Assembly (NCBI GenBank): GCA_022764505.1
Contig: JALEQJ010000018.1
Location: 1-64,000, forward strand
Length of the DNA: 64,000 nt
From: Phocaeicola sp.
GTDB taxonomy: Bacteria > Bacteroidota > Bacteroidia > Bacteroidales > Bacteroidaceae
Direction of reading: 5' to 3'
Shown here: piece by piece, positions 43,465-53,602 of the stretch
Layout: each line of letters begins with the position of its first letter
Position numbering within the stretch: the stretch's first letter is position 1
Program-made: the position numbers and the translations under genes
Notes under the pieces: model-generated
The model's input: the letters and a program-made list of their open reading frames with translations, nothing else
Database searches by the model: none
Told to the model about the DNA's origin: nothing

Positions 43465-45408
43465 ATGGAAGAAAATACCCTTCTCAATCCTACTCCCGTT
43501 ACCTATGTGGAAGACAATATCCGCCATTTGAGCGATATGGAGCACGTGCGTACTCGTCCGGGTATGTACATTGGTCGCTTGGGCGATGGCTCACAAATGG
43601 AAGACGGAATCTATGTCTTGCTCAAAGAAATCATAGACAACTGTATAGATGAATTCAAGATGGGAGCAGGGAAGCGTATAGATATTCGTGTGGAGGAAGA
43701 CTTGAGGGTCTCTGTGCGAGATTATGGACGAGGAATACCTCTTGGCAAACTTGTGGAAGCAGTTTCCGTACTCAATACCGGAGGTAAATATGATACCAAG
43801 GCGTTCCAAAAAAGTGTAGGGCTTAATGGTGTAGGGGCAAAGGCAGTTAATGCCTTGAGCGTGCAGTTCATAGTGCGCAGTGTGCGAGATGGACAGATGA
43901 GAGAAGCTACCTTTGCACGAGGAAATCTGGTCAATGACCGTACAGATAGTACTACGGAAGAAAATGGAACTTATATCTTTTTTGAGCCGGACAATACGCT
44001 TTTCTTGAACTATCGTTTCCGTACTGAGTTTATAGAAAGTATGCTCAAGAATTATACCTATCTCAATGCAGGACTTTCTATTTATTATAATGGGCAACGC
44101 ATAGTGAGTAGAAACGGACTGGTAGACCTGCTCAATGATAATATGACAGCTGCCGGGCTTTACCCTATCGTGCATCTCAAGGCAGAAGATATAGAAATAG
44201 CTTTTACGCATAGTCCGCAGTATGGAGAAGAGTATTATTCCTTCGTAAATGGACAGCATACCACACAAGGAGGTACCCATCAAAGTGCCTTCAAAGAACA
44301 CATAGCCCGTACTATCAAGGAGTTCTATGGAAAGAATACAGAGTTTCAAGATATCAGAAACGGCTTGGTTGCGGCTATTGCCATCAATGTGATAGAACCT
44401 ACTTTTGAGAGTCAGACAAAGATAAAACTCGGTTCGCTGTCAATGGCACCGGAAAAAGACAGTGAAGGACAACCTTATCCGCTGTCCGGTATCAGTGTCA
44501 ATAAATTTGTGGGTGATTTTATCAAGGAAAATGTAGACAATTTCTTACATAAACACCCCGAAGTGGCAGAGGTAATGCACCAGCATATATTGGAGTCCGA
44601 AAAGGAAAGAAAAGCCATAGCAGGAGTAGCCAAAATAGCCAGAGAGCGTGCCAAAAAAGCCAATCTGCATAATCGTAAATTAAGAGATTGTAGAATACAC
44701 CTCAATGATCCGAAAGCTTCCAATAAGAAAGATGAAGAAGATAGGAGATCAGATAGTGCCATCTTTATCACAGAGGGAGACTCTGCCAGCGGGTCTATCA
44801 CTAAGAGTAGGGACGTGAATACACAAGCGGTTTTCAGCTTGCGAGGTAAACCTCTCAATACGTATGGACTGACAAAGAAAGTGGTGTATGAGAATGAAGA
44901 GTTTAATCTGCTTCAGGCAGCACTGAATATAGAAGATGGGTTGGACGGTTTGCGTTATAACAAGGTGATTGTGGCTACAGATGCAGATGTGGACGGTATG
45001 CACATTCGTCTGCTTATGATTACTTTCTTCCTGCAATTCTTCCCGGAACTTATCAAGAAAGGACACGTGTATATTTTACAAACTCCTCTCTTCCGTGTGA
45101 GAAATAGAAAGAAAGGTGCTTACGAAACTATTTATTGCTACAGCGAAGAAGAAAGACTGGCTGCTATAGAAAAGCTTTCTCCCAATCCGGAAATCACACG
45201 CTTTAAAGGATTAGGAGAAATATCTCCGGACGAGTTTAAGCATTTCATAGGAGAAAGCATTCGCTTGGAGCAAGTAAACCTGAAACGTACAGACGCTGTA
45301 GGAGATTTACTTTCTTTCTATATGGGGAAAAATACTATGGAAAGACAAAACTTTATAATAGAAAACCTCGTGGTAGAAGAAGATCTCACGGACCACGCAG
45401 AAGTATAA
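43465..45408 (+). CDS. parE: DNA topoisomerase IV subunit B
   Basis: This 647-residue GyrB/ParE-type ATPase decatenates chromosomes with ParC. GHKL motifs are Glu-Ile-Ile-Asp-Asn-Cys-Ile-Asp-Glu (near 53), Asp-Tyr-Gly-Arg-Gly-Ile-Pro and Gly-Leu-Asn-Gly-Val-Gly-Ala-Lys; the TOPRIM metal site is Thr-Glu-Gly-Asp-Ser-Ala-Ser-Gly (near 440) and Asp-Ala-Asp-Val-Asp-Gly. Length (about 150 shorter than GyrB) and Lys-Tyr-Asp-Thr-Lys-Ala-Phe favour ParE over GyrB. parC is not in this window. coaD follows after four bases. Confidence 0.88.
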   Translation: MEENTLLNPTPVTYVEDNIRHLSDMEHVRTRPGMYIGRLGDGSQMEDGIYVLLKEIIDNCIDEFKMGAGKRIDIRVEEDLRVSVRDYGRGIPLGKLVEAVSVLNTGGKYDTKAFQKSVGLNGVGAKAVNALSVQFIVRSVRDGQMREATFARGNLVNDRTDSTTEENGTYIFFEPDNTLFLNYRFRTEFIESMLKNYTYLNAGLSIYYNGQRIVSRNGLVDLLNDNMTAAGLYPIVHLKAEDIEIAFTHSPQYGEEYYSFVNGQHTTQGGTHQSAFKEHIARTIKEFYGKNTEFQDIRNGLVAAIAINVIEPTFESQTKIKLGSLSMAPEKDSEGQPYPLSGISVNKFVGDFIKENVDNFLHKHPEVAEVMHQHILESEKERKAIAGVAKIARERAKKANLHNRKLRDCRIHLNDPKASNKKDEEDRRSDSAIFITEGDSASGSITKSRDVNTQAVFSLRGKPLNTYGLTKKVVYENEEFNLLQAALNIEDGLDGLRYNKVIVATDADVDGMHIRLLMITFFLQFFPELIKKGHVYILQTPLFRVRNRKKGAYETIYCYSEEERLAAIEKLSPNPEITRFKGLGEISPDEFKHFIGESIRLEQVNLKRTDAVGDLLSFYMGKNTMERQNFIIENLVVEEDLTDHAEV

Positions 45409-45412
45409 GAAA

Positions 45413-45874
45413 ATGAAAAGAGCTATATTCCCGGGAACATTCGATCCTTTTACAGTAGGACATCACTCTATCGTAAATAGAGCGTTGATGTTTATGGACG
45501 AGATAATCATAGGTATAGGTGTAAATGATAGCAAACGTACTTGGTTTCCCACAGAAAACCGAGAAGCTATGATTACCAAACTCTATGAAAAAGAACCTCG
45601 TGTAAAGGTAAAAGCTTACGAAGGGCTGACAGTAGATTTTGCACAAAAAGAAGAAGCTACTTTCATCTTGAGAGGCATTAGAACGGTCAATGATTTTGAA
45701 TACGAAGAAACTATAGCAGACATCAATAGAAAACTATCGGGTTTGGAAACCATTCTTTTATTTACAGAACCGGAGCTTTCCGCTATCAGTTCTACTATGG
45801 TAAGAGATCTGCTCAAGTATGGAAAAGATGTATCTCTTTTCATACCGGAGGGCTTGGATTTAGACCTGAAATAA
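45413..45874 (+). CDS. coaD: Phosphopantetheine adenylyltransferase
   Basis: The 153-residue nucleotidyltransferase converts 4'-phosphopantetheine to dephospho-CoA. [13 protein letters not shown] (TxGH motif, near residue 17) and the later Leu-Arg-Gly-Ile-Arg, then [11 protein letters not shown] (ISSTxxR motif) are intact. Length is normal for the family. It lies four bases downstream of parE. Confidence 0.93.
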   Translation: MKRAIFPGTFDPFTVGHHSIVNRALMFMDEIIIGIGVNDSKRTWFPTENREAMITKLYEKEPRVKVKAYEGLTVDFAQKEEATFILRGIRTVNDFEYEETIADINRKLSGLETILLFTEPELSAISSTMVRDLLKYGKDVSLFIPEGLDLDLK

Positions 45875-46079
45875 CAAGGGATTATCGGTGATAAATCGTG
45901 AACAAAGGAGGAAAGACAGTCTGTTCTTTTAGGCTTCACAGTTCTACAAAAAGAAATAAATCATTCTCCTGCGTGAATAATTGAAAAAAAAAGGCGTAAT
46001 TTGCACCGATATTTTAGACTGTGGTGTGGTATAATGAAATGTATGCCTTGATAAGTAAATAAGAAAAAACACATATTAC

Positions 46080-47123
46080 ATGGAGTTTTCGGCAAAAGAA
46101 ATTGCACAGATATTAAACGGAGAAATCGTAGGAAATAGCGATGTATTGGTACACACTTTCGCAAAGATAGAAGAAGGAGTACCTGGCGCATTATCATTTT
46201 TGGCAAATCCCAAGTATACATCTTATATATATAGTACTCATTCGGATATAGTCTTGGTTCATCAAGATTTTACACCGACTCAACCGGTCTCTGCTACGCT
46301 GATTAAGGTAGCAAATCCCTATGAATCTTTAGCAAAGCTGATGAGCCTTTATCAAGCAGCTATGCCCAAGAAGAAAGGCATTCACCCTTTGGCTTTCGTA
46401 GACGAAACTGCCACCATAGGAGAAAATGTCTACATAGGAGCTTTTGCCTGCGTAGAAGAAGGAGCTGTAGTGGGAGCGAACAGCTATATACACCCACATG
46501 TTACCATTGGTGCACACGCCAGAGTGGGAGAAGAATGCACTCTCTATCCGCATACTACTATCTACCATAATTGTAGAGTAGGCAATAGATGTGTGATACA
46601 CGCTGGTGCTGTAGTGGGAGCAGATGGATTCGGATTTGCGCCATCGGAAAACGGATATGAGAAAATACCACAAATAGGTGTGGTTACTATAGAAGATGAT
46701 GTAGAAATCGGTGCCAATACTTGTATAGACCGTGCTACTATGGGAGCTACCGTTATACGCAAAGGAGCTAAACTGGATAACTTGATACAAGTAGCACACA
46801 ATGTACAGATCGGTAGCCATACTGTAATGGCGGCACAGGTTGGTGTGGCAGGGTCTACACAAATAGGAGAATGGTGTATGTTCGGTGGACAAGCAGGTAT
46901 AGCCGGACATATCCAAATAGGAAACAAAGTAGGTGTAGGTGCTCAAACAGGTATCCCCAATAGCGTGAAAGATCATGCAAAAATCATGGGTACACCTGCT
47001 ATGGACGGAAAAGCTTATGCTCGTTCCTCTGCTGTGTATAAGAAATTACCGGAGATGTATACGGAACTCAGCAGGCTACAGAAAGAATTGGAAGAAATAA
47101 AAAAAGAACTCACTAAAAAATAG
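46080..47123 (+). CDS. lpxD: UDP-3-O-acylglucosamine N-acyltransferase
   Basis: The 347-residue enzyme adds the N-linked acyl chain in lipid A synthesis. After an N-terminal uridine-binding domain (Ile-Leu-Asn-Gly-Glu-Ile-Val-Gly), a left-handed beta-helix of hexapeptide repeats fills most of the protein. It includes [12 protein letters not shown] and the catalytic His in Gln-Val-Ala-His-Asn-Val-Gln-Ile-Gly. A C-terminal helix completes the trimer element. It leads lpxD / lpxC-fabZ / lpxA with gaps of 3 and 18 bases. Confidence 0.93.
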   Translation: MEFSAKEIAQILNGEIVGNSDVLVHTFAKIEEGVPGALSFLANPKYTSYIYSTHSDIVLVHQDFTPTQPVSATLIKVANPYESLAKLMSLYQAAMPKKKGIHPLAFVDETATIGENVYIGAFACVEEGAVVGANSYIHPHVTIGAHARVGEECTLYPHTTIYHNCRVGNRCVIHAGAVVGADGFGFAPSENGYEKIPQIGVVTIEDDVEIGANTCIDRATMGATVIRKGAKLDNLIQVAHNVQIGSHTVMAAQVGVAGSTQIGEWCMFGGQAGIAGHIQIGNKVGVGAQTGIPNSVKDHAKIMGTPAMDGKAYARSSAVYKKLPEMYTELSRLQKELEEIKKELTKK

Positions 47124-47126
47124 TTT

Positions 47127-48512
47127 ATGTTGAAACAACAAACACTAAAAGGGAGCTTTACCCTCAATGGGAAAGGATTACATACAGGCTTAAAGCTGAC
47201 CATTACATTTAATCCCGCACCCGAAAATCATGGGTACAAGATACAACGTATAGACTTAGATGATCAACCTATCATAGATGCTGTAGCAGAAAATGTAATA
47301 GATACTACACGTGGTACAGTACTCAGTAAAAACGATGTACGGGTAAGTACTACAGAACATGCCTTGGCTGCACTTTATGCGGCAGGTGTGGATAACTGCT
47401 TGATACAGGTGAATGGTCCGGAGTTCCCTATCTTAGATGGTAGTGCCAAACAATATGTAGATGGTATTCAGCGTGTAGGGATAGAAGAACAATCTGCCCC
47501 CAAAGACTATTATATCGTAAAATCCAAAATGGAGTTCAGAGATGATAGCACAGGCTCTTCTATTATCTTCTTACCGGACGAAAACTTTAGTGTAAATGCA
47601 CTCATTTCTTTTGACTCCGGAGTACTTTCCAATCAGTTTGCTACATTGGAGAATATGGCGGACTTCCCGGAAGAGATTGCTTCTGCACGTACTTTTGTCT
47701 TCGTAAGAGAGATAGAACCTCTTTTGCATGCAGGACTTATCAAGGGAGGCGATTTGGACAATGCGATTGTAATCTACGAAAAGCCCATGACACAAGAAAA
47801 CTTCGATAAGTTGGCAGATGTTATGAAGGTACCGCATATGGACGCAAGTAAATTGGGCTATATCAATCATACACCATTGGTTTGGGCAAATGAACCTGCA
47901 CGCCATAAATTGTTGGATATAATCGGAGATTTAGCATTGATTGGTAAACCTATCAAAGGACGCATTATTGCTACGCGTCCGGGACACACCATCAATAATA
48001 AATTTGCTCGTCAAATACGTAAAGAAATACGTTTACACGATGTTCAAGCACCGGTTTATAACTGCAACGAACCTCCATTGATGGACGTAAATCGTATTCG
48101 TGAATTGCTTCCACACCGCTATCCTTTCCAATTGGTGGACAAGGTAATAGAAATGGGAGCCAATCATATTGTAGGTGTAAAGAACGTAACATCTAATGAA
48201 CCTTTCTTTGTAGGACACTTCCCTGAAGAGCCTGTAATGCCGGGCGTTTTACAAGTGGAAGCTATGGCACAAGTAGGAGGCTTATTGGTATTGAATACTG
48301 TAGACGATTCCAAACTATATTCTACCTATTTTATGAAAATAGATAACGTGAAGTTCAGACAAAAGGTTGTACCTGGAGATACTATATTGTTCCGTGTAGA
48401 ACTGATGCAACCTATCCGTCGTGGAGTCTCTACCATGAAAGGTTATGGATTTGTAGGCGAAAACGTAGTGTGCGAAGCAGAATTTATGGCACAAATCGTA
48501 AAGAATAAATAG
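47127..48512 (+). CDS. lpxC-fabZ: Bifunctional UDP-3-O-acyl-GlcNAc deacetylase / 3-hydroxyacyl-ACP dehydratase
   Basis: This 461-residue fusion is a hallmark of Bacteroidota. The N-terminal LpxC part (about 1-305) holds the zinc-binding Glu-His-Ala-Leu-Ala-Ala-Leu region, Leu-Asp-Gly-Ser-Ala and the second metal site His-Lys-Leu-Leu-Asp-Ile-Ile-Gly-Asp. The C-terminal FabZ part (about 320-461) holds [11 protein letters not shown] and the catalytic Glu in Pro-Gly-Val-Leu-Gln-Val-Glu-Ala. Combining the committed step of lipid A with the fatty-acid dehydratase may balance the two pathways. Confidence 0.95.
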   Translation: MLKQQTLKGSFTLNGKGLHTGLKLTITFNPAPENHGYKIQRIDLDDQPIIDAVAENVIDTTRGTVLSKNDVRVSTTEHALAALYAAGVDNCLIQVNGPEFPILDGSAKQYVDGIQRVGIEEQSAPKDYYIVKSKMEFRDDSTGSSIIFLPDENFSVNALISFDSGVLSNQFATLENMADFPEEIASARTFVFVREIEPLLHAGLIKGGDLDNAIVIYEKPMTQENFDKLADVMKVPHMDASKLGYINHTPLVWANEPARHKLLDIIGDLALIGKPIKGRIIATRPGHTINNKFARQIRKEIRLHDVQAPVYNCNEPPLMDVNRIRELLPHRYPFQLVDKVIEMGANHIVGVKNVTSNEPFFVGHFPEEPVMPGVLQVEAMAQVGGLLVLNTVDDSKLYSTYFMKIDNVKFRQKVVPGDTILFRVELMQPIRRGVSTMKGYGFVGENVVCEAEFMAQIVKNK

Positions 48513-48530
48513 AAATTTCAATACAGACCA

Positions 48531-49298
48531 ATGATAAGTCCTTTAGCATATATCCACCCGGATGCACAGATAGGCAAGAACGTAGAGATAGCTCCCTTCG
48601 TTTATATAGATGCCAATGTGATTATCGGTGATAACAATGTTATTATGCCTCATGTGAGTATTCTTAGTGGTTCCAGAATTGGAGATGGAAACAAGATATT
48701 TCCGGGAGCTGTGATCGGTGCTATTCCACAAGACCTCAAATTTCGTGGAGAAGAAACCACAGCAGAAATAGGCAATAATAACCTCATTCGTGAAAATGTA
48801 ACCATCAATAGAGGTACAGCGTCCAAAGGTAAGACCGTAGTAGGAAACAATAATCTGCTTATGGAAGCCGTACACGTAGCACACGATACTATGGTAGGAA
48901 GCAACTGTATCATAGGAAATGCTACGAAGATGGCAGGAGAAGTAATAATAGATGATAATGCCATCATCAGTTCCACAGTCTTGATACATCAATTCTGTAG
49001 AATAGGTGGATATGTAATGGTACAAGGTGGTTCAAGATCAGGAAAAGACATACCTCCATTTATTATAGCAGGTAGAGATCCTTTGACTTATTGTGGATTG
49101 AATATTGTAGGTTTGCGCCGTAGAGGATTTACACCGGAAATGATAGAAAATATCCACAATGCTTACCGTATCATTTACAACTCCAATTTGATGTTGGCAG
49201 ATGCGCTTAAACAAGTGAGAGAAGAAGTACCTATGAGCCAAGAGATAGAGTATATTATCTCTTTCATAGAAAATTCGGAACGTGGTATTATCCGATAA
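48531..49298 (+). CDS. lpxA: Acyl-ACP-UDP-N-acetylglucosamine O-acyltransferase
   Basis: The 255-residue enzyme catalyses the first acylation of lipid A. It is almost wholly a hexapeptide-repeat beta-helix, with Ala-Val-Ile-Gly-Ala-Ile-Pro-Gln-Asp-Leu-Lys, the catalytic His in Ala-Val-His-Val-Ala-His-Asp, and the C-terminal helical domain (Gly-Leu-Arg-Arg-Arg-Gly-Phe). Length is standard. It is third in the lipid A operon. Confidence 0.94.
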   Translation: MISPLAYIHPDAQIGKNVEIAPFVYIDANVIIGDNNVIMPHVSILSGSRIGDGNKIFPGAVIGAIPQDLKFRGEETTAEIGNNNLIRENVTINRGTASKGKTVVGNNNLLMEAVHVAHDTMVGSNCIIGNATKMAGEVIIDDNAIISSTVLIHQFCRIGGYVMVQGGSRSGKDIPPFIIAGRDPLTYCGLNIVGLRRRGFTPEMIENIHNAYRIIYNSNLMLADALKQVREEVPMSQEIEYIISFIENSERGIIR

Positions 49299-49324
49299 TA
49301 ACTACTCTATAACAAAATACATCT

Positions 49325-49879
49325 ATGGTTTATAAATTCAGAATTATTTCGGACGAAGTAGAAGATTTCTTGAGAGAAATATGTATAGATGCAGAAGATA
49401 CATTTTTCGATCTTCACTTGGCTATATTGGATAGTGTAGGTTATAAGAATGACCAGATGACTTCTTTCTTTACTTGTACAGATGGCTGGGAAAAAGAAAG
49501 GGAGGTAACTTTGGAAGATATGGGAGGAGATGCTTATCTTATGGAAGAAACCAAGATAGAAGAACTCTTGGAGGACGAAAAGCAACGCCTTATTTATGTC
49601 TTTGACCCATTGGCAGAGCGTGTCTTCTTTATGGAACTGTCCAAGATTATGACAGGAAAAAGCCTTGATGCCGCAGAATGTACCAAATCTATAGGAGAAG
49701 CACCGGTGCAAACCATAGACTTTGAGGAACAAATGGCGCAACTGAACAAAGGTGGACAAGCGTTGGATTTGGACGAAGATCTTTACGGAGATTTAGGCTA
49801 CAATGATGACGAGATAGACCCGGAGGGCTATGACTTGTTGGACGAAAGCAGTTTCTCTTATAATGACGAAAACTATTAA
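49325..49879 (+). CDS. Plasmid pRiA4b ORF-3-like protein
   Basis: The 184-residue soluble, very acidic protein begins Met-Val-Tyr-Lys-Phe-Arg-Ile-Ile-Ser and contains Thr-Phe-Phe-Asp-Leu-His-Leu-Ala-Ile-Leu-Asp-Ser-Val-Gly and Leu-Ile-Tyr-Val-Phe-Asp-Pro-Leu, features of the PRiA4_ORF3 fold. Function is unknown. The last 50 residues are rich in Asp/Glu and Tyr and probably disordered. It lies 26 bases after lpxA and is followed by a terminator, so it is the last gene of the lipid A transcript. Confidence 0.75.
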   Translation: MVYKFRIISDEVEDFLREICIDAEDTFFDLHLAILDSVGYKNDQMTSFFTCTDGWEKEREVTLEDMGGDAYLMEETKIEELLEDEKQRLIYVFDPLAERVFFMELSKIMTGKSLDAAECTKSIGEAPVQTIDFEEQMAQLNKGGQALDLDEDLYGDLGYNDDEIDPEGYDLLDESSFSYNDENY

Positions 49880-49900
49880 ACCGCATTTTTAATCTTATAC

Positions 49901-49942
49901 AAGCGAACTCCACTTTCTGTTGAATAAGTGGGTTCGCTTTTT
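49901..49942 (+). terminator. Terminator of the lipid A operon
   Basis: AAGCGAACTCCACTT and AAGTGGGTTCGCTT pair (one bulged or wobble position) around a 9-base loop, followed by a T-run ending six bases before the miaA start codon. Confidence 0.75.
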
Positions 49943-49947
49943 CTTTT

Positions 49948-50847
49948 ATGCAGGAAAAGCCTACACTCATCGTATTATTGGGTCCTACGGGAATAGGAAA
50001 GACCGACCTCAGCCTTTCTATAGCTACGGCTTTAGATTGTGAGATTATCTCCGCAGATTCTCGGCAGCTTTATAGAGATATGCAAATAGGAACAGCTGCC
50101 CCTACCGCAGAGCAGCTACAGACAGTGCCACATCATTTCGTGGGTACATTGGGGTTAGAAGAATATTATAGTGCCGCACAATATGAAACAGATGTCTTGA
50201 ATTTTCTTTCCACAGCTTTTCTGCAACACGATAAAATGCTCCTTACGGGTGGTTCTATGATGTATATAGATGCTGTATGCGATGGTATAGATGATATTCC
50301 TACCATCTCTACGGAGGTGCGAGAGAAGGTAATGCAGAAGTATAAAGCAGAAGGCTTGGACGTTTTGTGCGAGGAATTGCGTAGCTTAGACCCACAGCAT
50401 TATGCAGAAGTAGACTTGAAAAATCCTCGCAGAGTAATACACGCTATAGAGGTATGCTATATGACAGGAAACACCTTTTCTTCTTTTCGTACCCGTACTC
50501 GCAAGGAACGTCCCTTCCATATCCTTAAAATAGGATTGCAGAGAGAAAGAGAAGAACTTTTTAACAGAATAAATGCCAGAGTAGATGCTATGATAGAGGG
50601 TGGATTGGTAGAAGAAGCTCGCAGACTGTACTCCTATAGGCACTTGAATGCGTTGAATACCGTAGGGTATAAGGAACTGTTTGCTTATTTTGATGGAGAG
50701 ATGGATTTGTCTGTGGCGATAGAGAAAATCAAGAAAAACACCCGTGTCTATGCGAAAAAGCAGATGACTTGGTTTAAGAAAGACACCGATATTCATTGGT
50801 TTCACCCCGATAAGCTCAGTGTGGAAGAGGTGCTTGCGCTCTTATAA
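49948..50847 (+). CDS. miaA: tRNA dimethylallyltransferase
   Basis: The 299-residue enzyme transfers a dimethylallyl group to A37 of tRNAs reading UNN codons. The P-loop Gly-Pro-Thr-Gly-Ile-Gly-Lys-Thr is at about 11-18, followed by Ser-Ala-Asp-Ser-Arg-Gln-Leu-Tyr, Gly-Gly-Ser-Met-Met-Tyr and the Asn-Pro-Arg-Arg-Val segment. The sequence is complete at normal family length. It starts directly behind a terminator, so it probably relies on read-through or on a promoter within the preceding gene. Confidence 0.92.
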   Translation: MQEKPTLIVLLGPTGIGKTDLSLSIATALDCEIISADSRQLYRDMQIGTAAPTAEQLQTVPHHFVGTLGLEEYYSAAQYETDVLNFLSTAFLQHDKMLLTGGSMMYIDAVCDGIDDIPTISTEVREKVMQKYKAEGLDVLCEELRSLDPQHYAEVDLKNPRRVIHAIEVCYMTGNTFSSFRTRTRKERPFHILKIGLQREREELFNRINARVDAMIEGGLVEEARRLYSYRHLNALNTVGYKELFAYFDGEMDLSVAIEKIKKNTRVYAKKQMTWFKKDTDIHWFHPDKLSVEEVLALL

Positions 50848-50908
50848 GACTTATTCTTTTTTGTCCTCTTTTAATTCCCTTTAGGAATAATTCCTGATGT
50901 TCCGAATT

Positions 50909-50916
50909 TATCTTTG
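50909..50916 (+). promoter_or_regulatory. -7 promoter element for the oxidoreductase
   Basis: TATCTTTG fits TAnnTTTG and lies 23 bases before the start codon at 50940. Confidence 0.5.
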
Positions 50917-50939
50917 TATGCAAATACAAAACAACAAAA

Positions 50940-51461
50940 ATGAAGACATTAGTAATTTTTTCTCACAGCTATCAAGACCAAAGCGTTTCCAATAAAGCGA
51001 TAGAAAAGGTTTTGAGAGCAGAACAAGACATTGAAGTAAGAAACTTAGAAGAACTTTATCCTGATGGAAAAATTGACGTAGCCGCAGAGCAAGCAGCTTT
51101 GCTAAGCGCAGATGTCATCGTCTTCCAGCACCCTACTTTCTGGTTCAATATCCCTTCTCTACTGAAAAAGTGGATGGACGATGTTCTTACTTACGGATTC
51201 GCTTATGGAACAGGTGGCGACAAACTGCATGGAAAGAAATTCATACAATCCCTTACTACAGGTAGCGGTGCGGACACTTACACACCGGCATTGCAAGAAA
51301 TGCTATATGCACCTATTCGTACTTCCGCCCAGTTCTGTGGTATGGAGTACTTGGAACCGCACTCGGCTTTTGGACTGTTGGCTCTTACCAATCCTGATGC
51401 TGCAGAAAAGGCTACAGTTCACGCTAAGAAATTGGTAGAAAGAATCAAATCCTTAGGCTGA
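50940..51461 (+). CDS. Flavodoxin-fold NAD(P)H-dependent oxidoreductase
   Basis: The 173-residue protein is of the NQO/KefF-type quinone reductase family. It shows the FMN-binding start Leu-Val-Ile-Phe-Ser-His-Ser-Tyr, then Gln-His-Pro-Thr-Phe-Trp-Phe-Asn-Ile-Pro-Ser-Leu-Leu-Lys-Lys-Trp-Met-Asp and Thr-Thr-Gly-Ser-Gly-Ala. Members reduce quinones or related electrophiles with two electrons. It is monocistronic, between its own promoter box and a terminator. Confidence 0.85.
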   Translation: MKTLVIFSHSYQDQSVSNKAIEKVLRAEQDIEVRNLEELYPDGKIDVAAEQAALLSADVIVFQHPTFWFNIPSLLKKWMDDVLTYGFAYGTGGDKLHGKKFIQSLTTGSGADTYTPALQEMLYAPIRTSAQFCGMEYLEPHSAFGLLALTNPDAAEKATVHAKKLVERIKSLG

Positions 51462-51483
51462 ACTTATACTTTACTTTTAGAAA

Positions 51484-51524
51484 AAATCCGCTGTGTCCAT
51501 CAATGGGGATACAGCGGATTTTTG
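51484..51524. terminator. Bidirectional terminator
   Basis: AAATCCGCTGTGTCC and GGATACAGCGGATTT pair with one G-T position around an 8-base loop, with A- and T-runs on either side. It serves the plus-strand oxidoreductase and the minus-strand queF transcript. Confidence 0.85.
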
Positions 51525-51554
51525 TTTTATGGAGTGTGTGCTTTATTTGCAGGG

Positions 51555-52010
51555 CTACAAATCGTGTTGTAATAGTCTATAGTGTGCCATTTCCTCGTAT
51601 TTTGTACCGGGTTTACCATAGTTGGCATAAGGGAATATAGAAATTCCTCCACGTGGTGTAAACAGACCAGTTACTTCTATGTACTTAGGATCCATAAGAC
51701 GGATAAGATCTTTCATAATGATGTTTACACAATCTTCGTGAAAATCACCGTGATTTCTGAAACTGAACAGATAGAGCTTCAGGCTTTTACTTTCTACCAT
51801 TTTTACATCGGGGATATAACTGATGCGTATTTCTGCAAAGTCCGGTTGTCCTGTGATAGGGCAAAGGCTTGTAAATTCAGGGCAATTAAATCGTACCCAA
51901 TAATCATTCCCTTGATGCTTGTTCTCAAAAGATTCTAACACTTCGGGTGCGTAATCTTGCTTATAAGTGGTTTGTGTACCCAGCAAGGTCAGTTCTTCTT
52001 TTCTTTCCAT
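51555..52010 (-). CDS. queF: NADPH-dependent 7-cyano-7-deazaguanine (preQ0) reductase
   Basis: The 151-residue enzyme reduces the nitrile of preQ0 to the amine preQ1 in queuosine synthesis. The catalytic Cys is in [14 protein letters not shown]; the Glu-Ser-Lys-Ser-Leu-Lys-Leu-Tyr and Phe-His-Glu-Asp-Cys segments are also conserved. Length matches the short (YkvM) form. It is co-directional with the queuosine-precursor transporter gene, 21 bases upstream, and probably controlled with it. Confidence 0.94.
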   Translation of the reverse strand: MERKEELTLLGTQTTYKQDYAPEVLESFENKHQGNDYWVRFNCPEFTSLCPITGQPDFAEIRISYIPDVKMVESKSLKLYLFSFRNHGDFHEDCVNIIMKDLIRLMDPKYIEVTGLFTPRGGISIFPYANYGKPGTKYEEMAHYRLLQHDL

Positions 52011-52031
52011 AAAAAATGAGTGTGAAGGGGG

Positions 52032-52718
52032 TTATAGATCCCTGATTTTCCAAAATTTGTAGGATACATTTTCATCGTAGACATCTGTACCCTCTACTTG
52101 CTTGATGTAGTTTACTACCCGAATAGTAACGGGCAAGATGATGATTTCGTAGAAGGTCTTTAAGAAGATTTGAACGAAGACCAAAGAAATCATTTCTTGG
52201 AAAGGCATCAGTCCTCCGAAAGCCAGAGGGAAGAATATAAAAGAATCTGCTGTTTCTCCTCCTATGGTAGAAACTACTGCGCGGAGTGAGAAGTTCTTCC
52301 CTTGGTAAGCTACTTTCATTTTACTCATAATGTAGGCATTGATGAACGACCCTACCAAGAAAGCCATGAAGCTTGCCATGGCGATACGGGGTGCTAAGCC
52401 AAAGATAAAATTGAAATGTTCTTCTCCTTCCCAAAATGGAGCGCCGGGAATAGCTACTGCGAGTTTTCCCACGCTTACTACGAAGAAGTTCATAAGGAAA
52501 CCCAGCCAAATGATAAGGCGTGCCTTGCGAAATCCCCAAACTTCTGCTATGCAGTCATTGATGATATAAGAAATAGGGAAGACTAACAAACCACCTGTTA
52601 CCACAATGGGTCCCAGCATGATGAGTTTTGTTTCTAAAAGATTGGAGGCGATGAGGCATACACAGAAGACGATGCCCAAGATCATAAATGGTACAGAGAC
52701 CATGTTTTCTTTTTTCAT
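52032..52718 (-). CDS. yhhQ: Queuosine precursor transporter (YhhQ/DUF165 family)
   Basis: This 228-residue integral membrane protein has about six helices. Family features are Ile-Ala-Ser-Asn-Leu-Leu-Glu-Thr-Lys-Leu, Pro-Ile-Ser-Tyr-Ile-Ile-Asn-Asp-Cys-Ile-Ala-Glu-Val-Trp-Gly near residue 50, and Gly-Gly-Glu-Thr-Ala-Asp-Ser-Phe-Ile-Phe-Phe near 155. YhhQ takes up preQ0/preQ1 in E. coli. Here it heads an operon with queF, and a preQ1-type riboswitch candidate lies directly before its start codon, which supports the assignment. Confidence 0.9.
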   Translation of the reverse strand: MKKENMVSVPFMILGIVFCVCLIASNLLETKLIMLGPIVVTGGLLVFPISYIINDCIAEVWGFRKARLIIWLGFLMNFFVVSVGKLAVAIPGAPFWEGEEHFNFIFGLAPRIAMASFMAFLVGSFINAYIMSKMKVAYQGKNFSLRAVVSTIGGETADSFIFFPLAFGGLMPFQEMISLVFVQIFLKTFYEIIILPVTIRVVNYIKQVEGTDVYDENVSYKFWKIRDL

Positions 52719-52720
52719 TT

Positions 52721-52756
52721 TCCTGTTTTTTACGTGGTGTTCTAGAATACACGGTT
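52721..52756 (-). promoter_or_regulatory. Candidate preQ1-I riboswitch controlling yhhQ-queF
   Basis: On the minus strand, from 52754, a CGTG/CACG stem closes a loop with TTCTAG and ACACC, followed by TAAAAAACAGG just before the ATG at 52718. The arrangement of stem, CU-rich loop, ACACC and an A-run leading to the 3' pseudoknot strand closely parallels the Bacillus subtilis preQ1-I aptamer. Here AGGA, the likely Shine-Dalgarno, could pair with TTCT in the loop, so ligand binding would hide the ribosome site. An extra hairpin, GTTGC/GCAAC (52754-52767), lies just upstream. Recognition is by eye and memory. Confidence 0.65.
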
Positions 52757-52816
52757 GCTATTCGCAACATCGTATGTCAAAAATAAATTCTCTTTTGCTT
52801 CTTACAAAGCGGTGGC

Positions 52817-52824
52817 AAAGATAA
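52817..52824 (-). promoter_or_regulatory. -7 promoter element of the yhhQ-queF operon
   Basis: On the minus strand this is TATCTTTG, followed by CC. Transcription starting 6-7 bases later would give a leader of about 90 bases, enough to hold the candidate riboswitch. Confidence 0.55.
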
Positions 52825-52845
52825 GTGTTTATTGATAAATACGAA

Positions 52846-53581
52846 AACGAGGGTGTGCCAAAATGTATTTTGCTACCTCCTCATTCTTTTTTCCTATCAT
52901 TGGGAAGTTCTGTTCTGTGCTTAAGTTTATGTAAACTTCCACTATGGTTTATATAAACTTCCATTGCGGTTTATATAAACTGTGGTACGAAATAAAGATT
53001 TTCATATTTACCACTCTTGAATAGGTTATAAGTTCTCAAAATTCTCTTAGCACAATACCTATGGCATTGTGCTTCTACACGTGTATAGGCAGGGTTCTGC
53101 GTTTCCCTCCGAACACCTGCCCTGCCAACAGCAAATCCCCGATGGGGATTCTTTACTCAAACGTAGCTGTATAATAGATGATATACTTGTAAACAATCTC
53201 AGATTTGCATAGTTACGATGGTAGTAGCTCATTTCAACCAATGCTGTTGGTAGAGCTTTCATTTATGTTTACTTCTCTTGAATAGATGAGGTAATTTTCA
53301 TCAATCCTTACGAAAATAACGCCGTAGGTGTTATGCTTTTGTTAGGGCAGGGTTAGGAACGAAGTGGATAACCCTGTCTATAATGTATCTCATCATCACC
53401 AACCCTATAGGGGTTGTGCTGAGATTAAGGAAGAAGGGAATTAACCATAGTTTCATCTATGCTTATTTCCTTTGCCACAATCAAAAAAAAGAGTTTAGAA
53501 TGCCAGTATAAGGTAGATGGAGTAGGGAGGGGGTATTTGACAAAAAAAGAGGGTAAGCCTATTTTGACAAACCCTCTTACG
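52846..53581 (-). repeat. Dispersed intergenic repeat, copy C (long form, inverted)
   Basis: This is the reverse-complement equal of copy B, with the same order of palindromes and the same TTTATATAAAC/GGAAGTTTA section (about 52920-52982). Its outer ends are terminator-like hairpins: ACGAGGGTGT-type at 52848-52885, degenerate, and AGAGGGTTTG.../...TACCCTCTT at 53540-53579. The latter can end the minus-strand yjiH transcript. Copies differ by scattered substitutions and small indels, so the duplication is not recent. Confidence 0.8.
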
Positions 53582-53602
53582 ATGTTATTCCTAAAAACTA
53601 TT

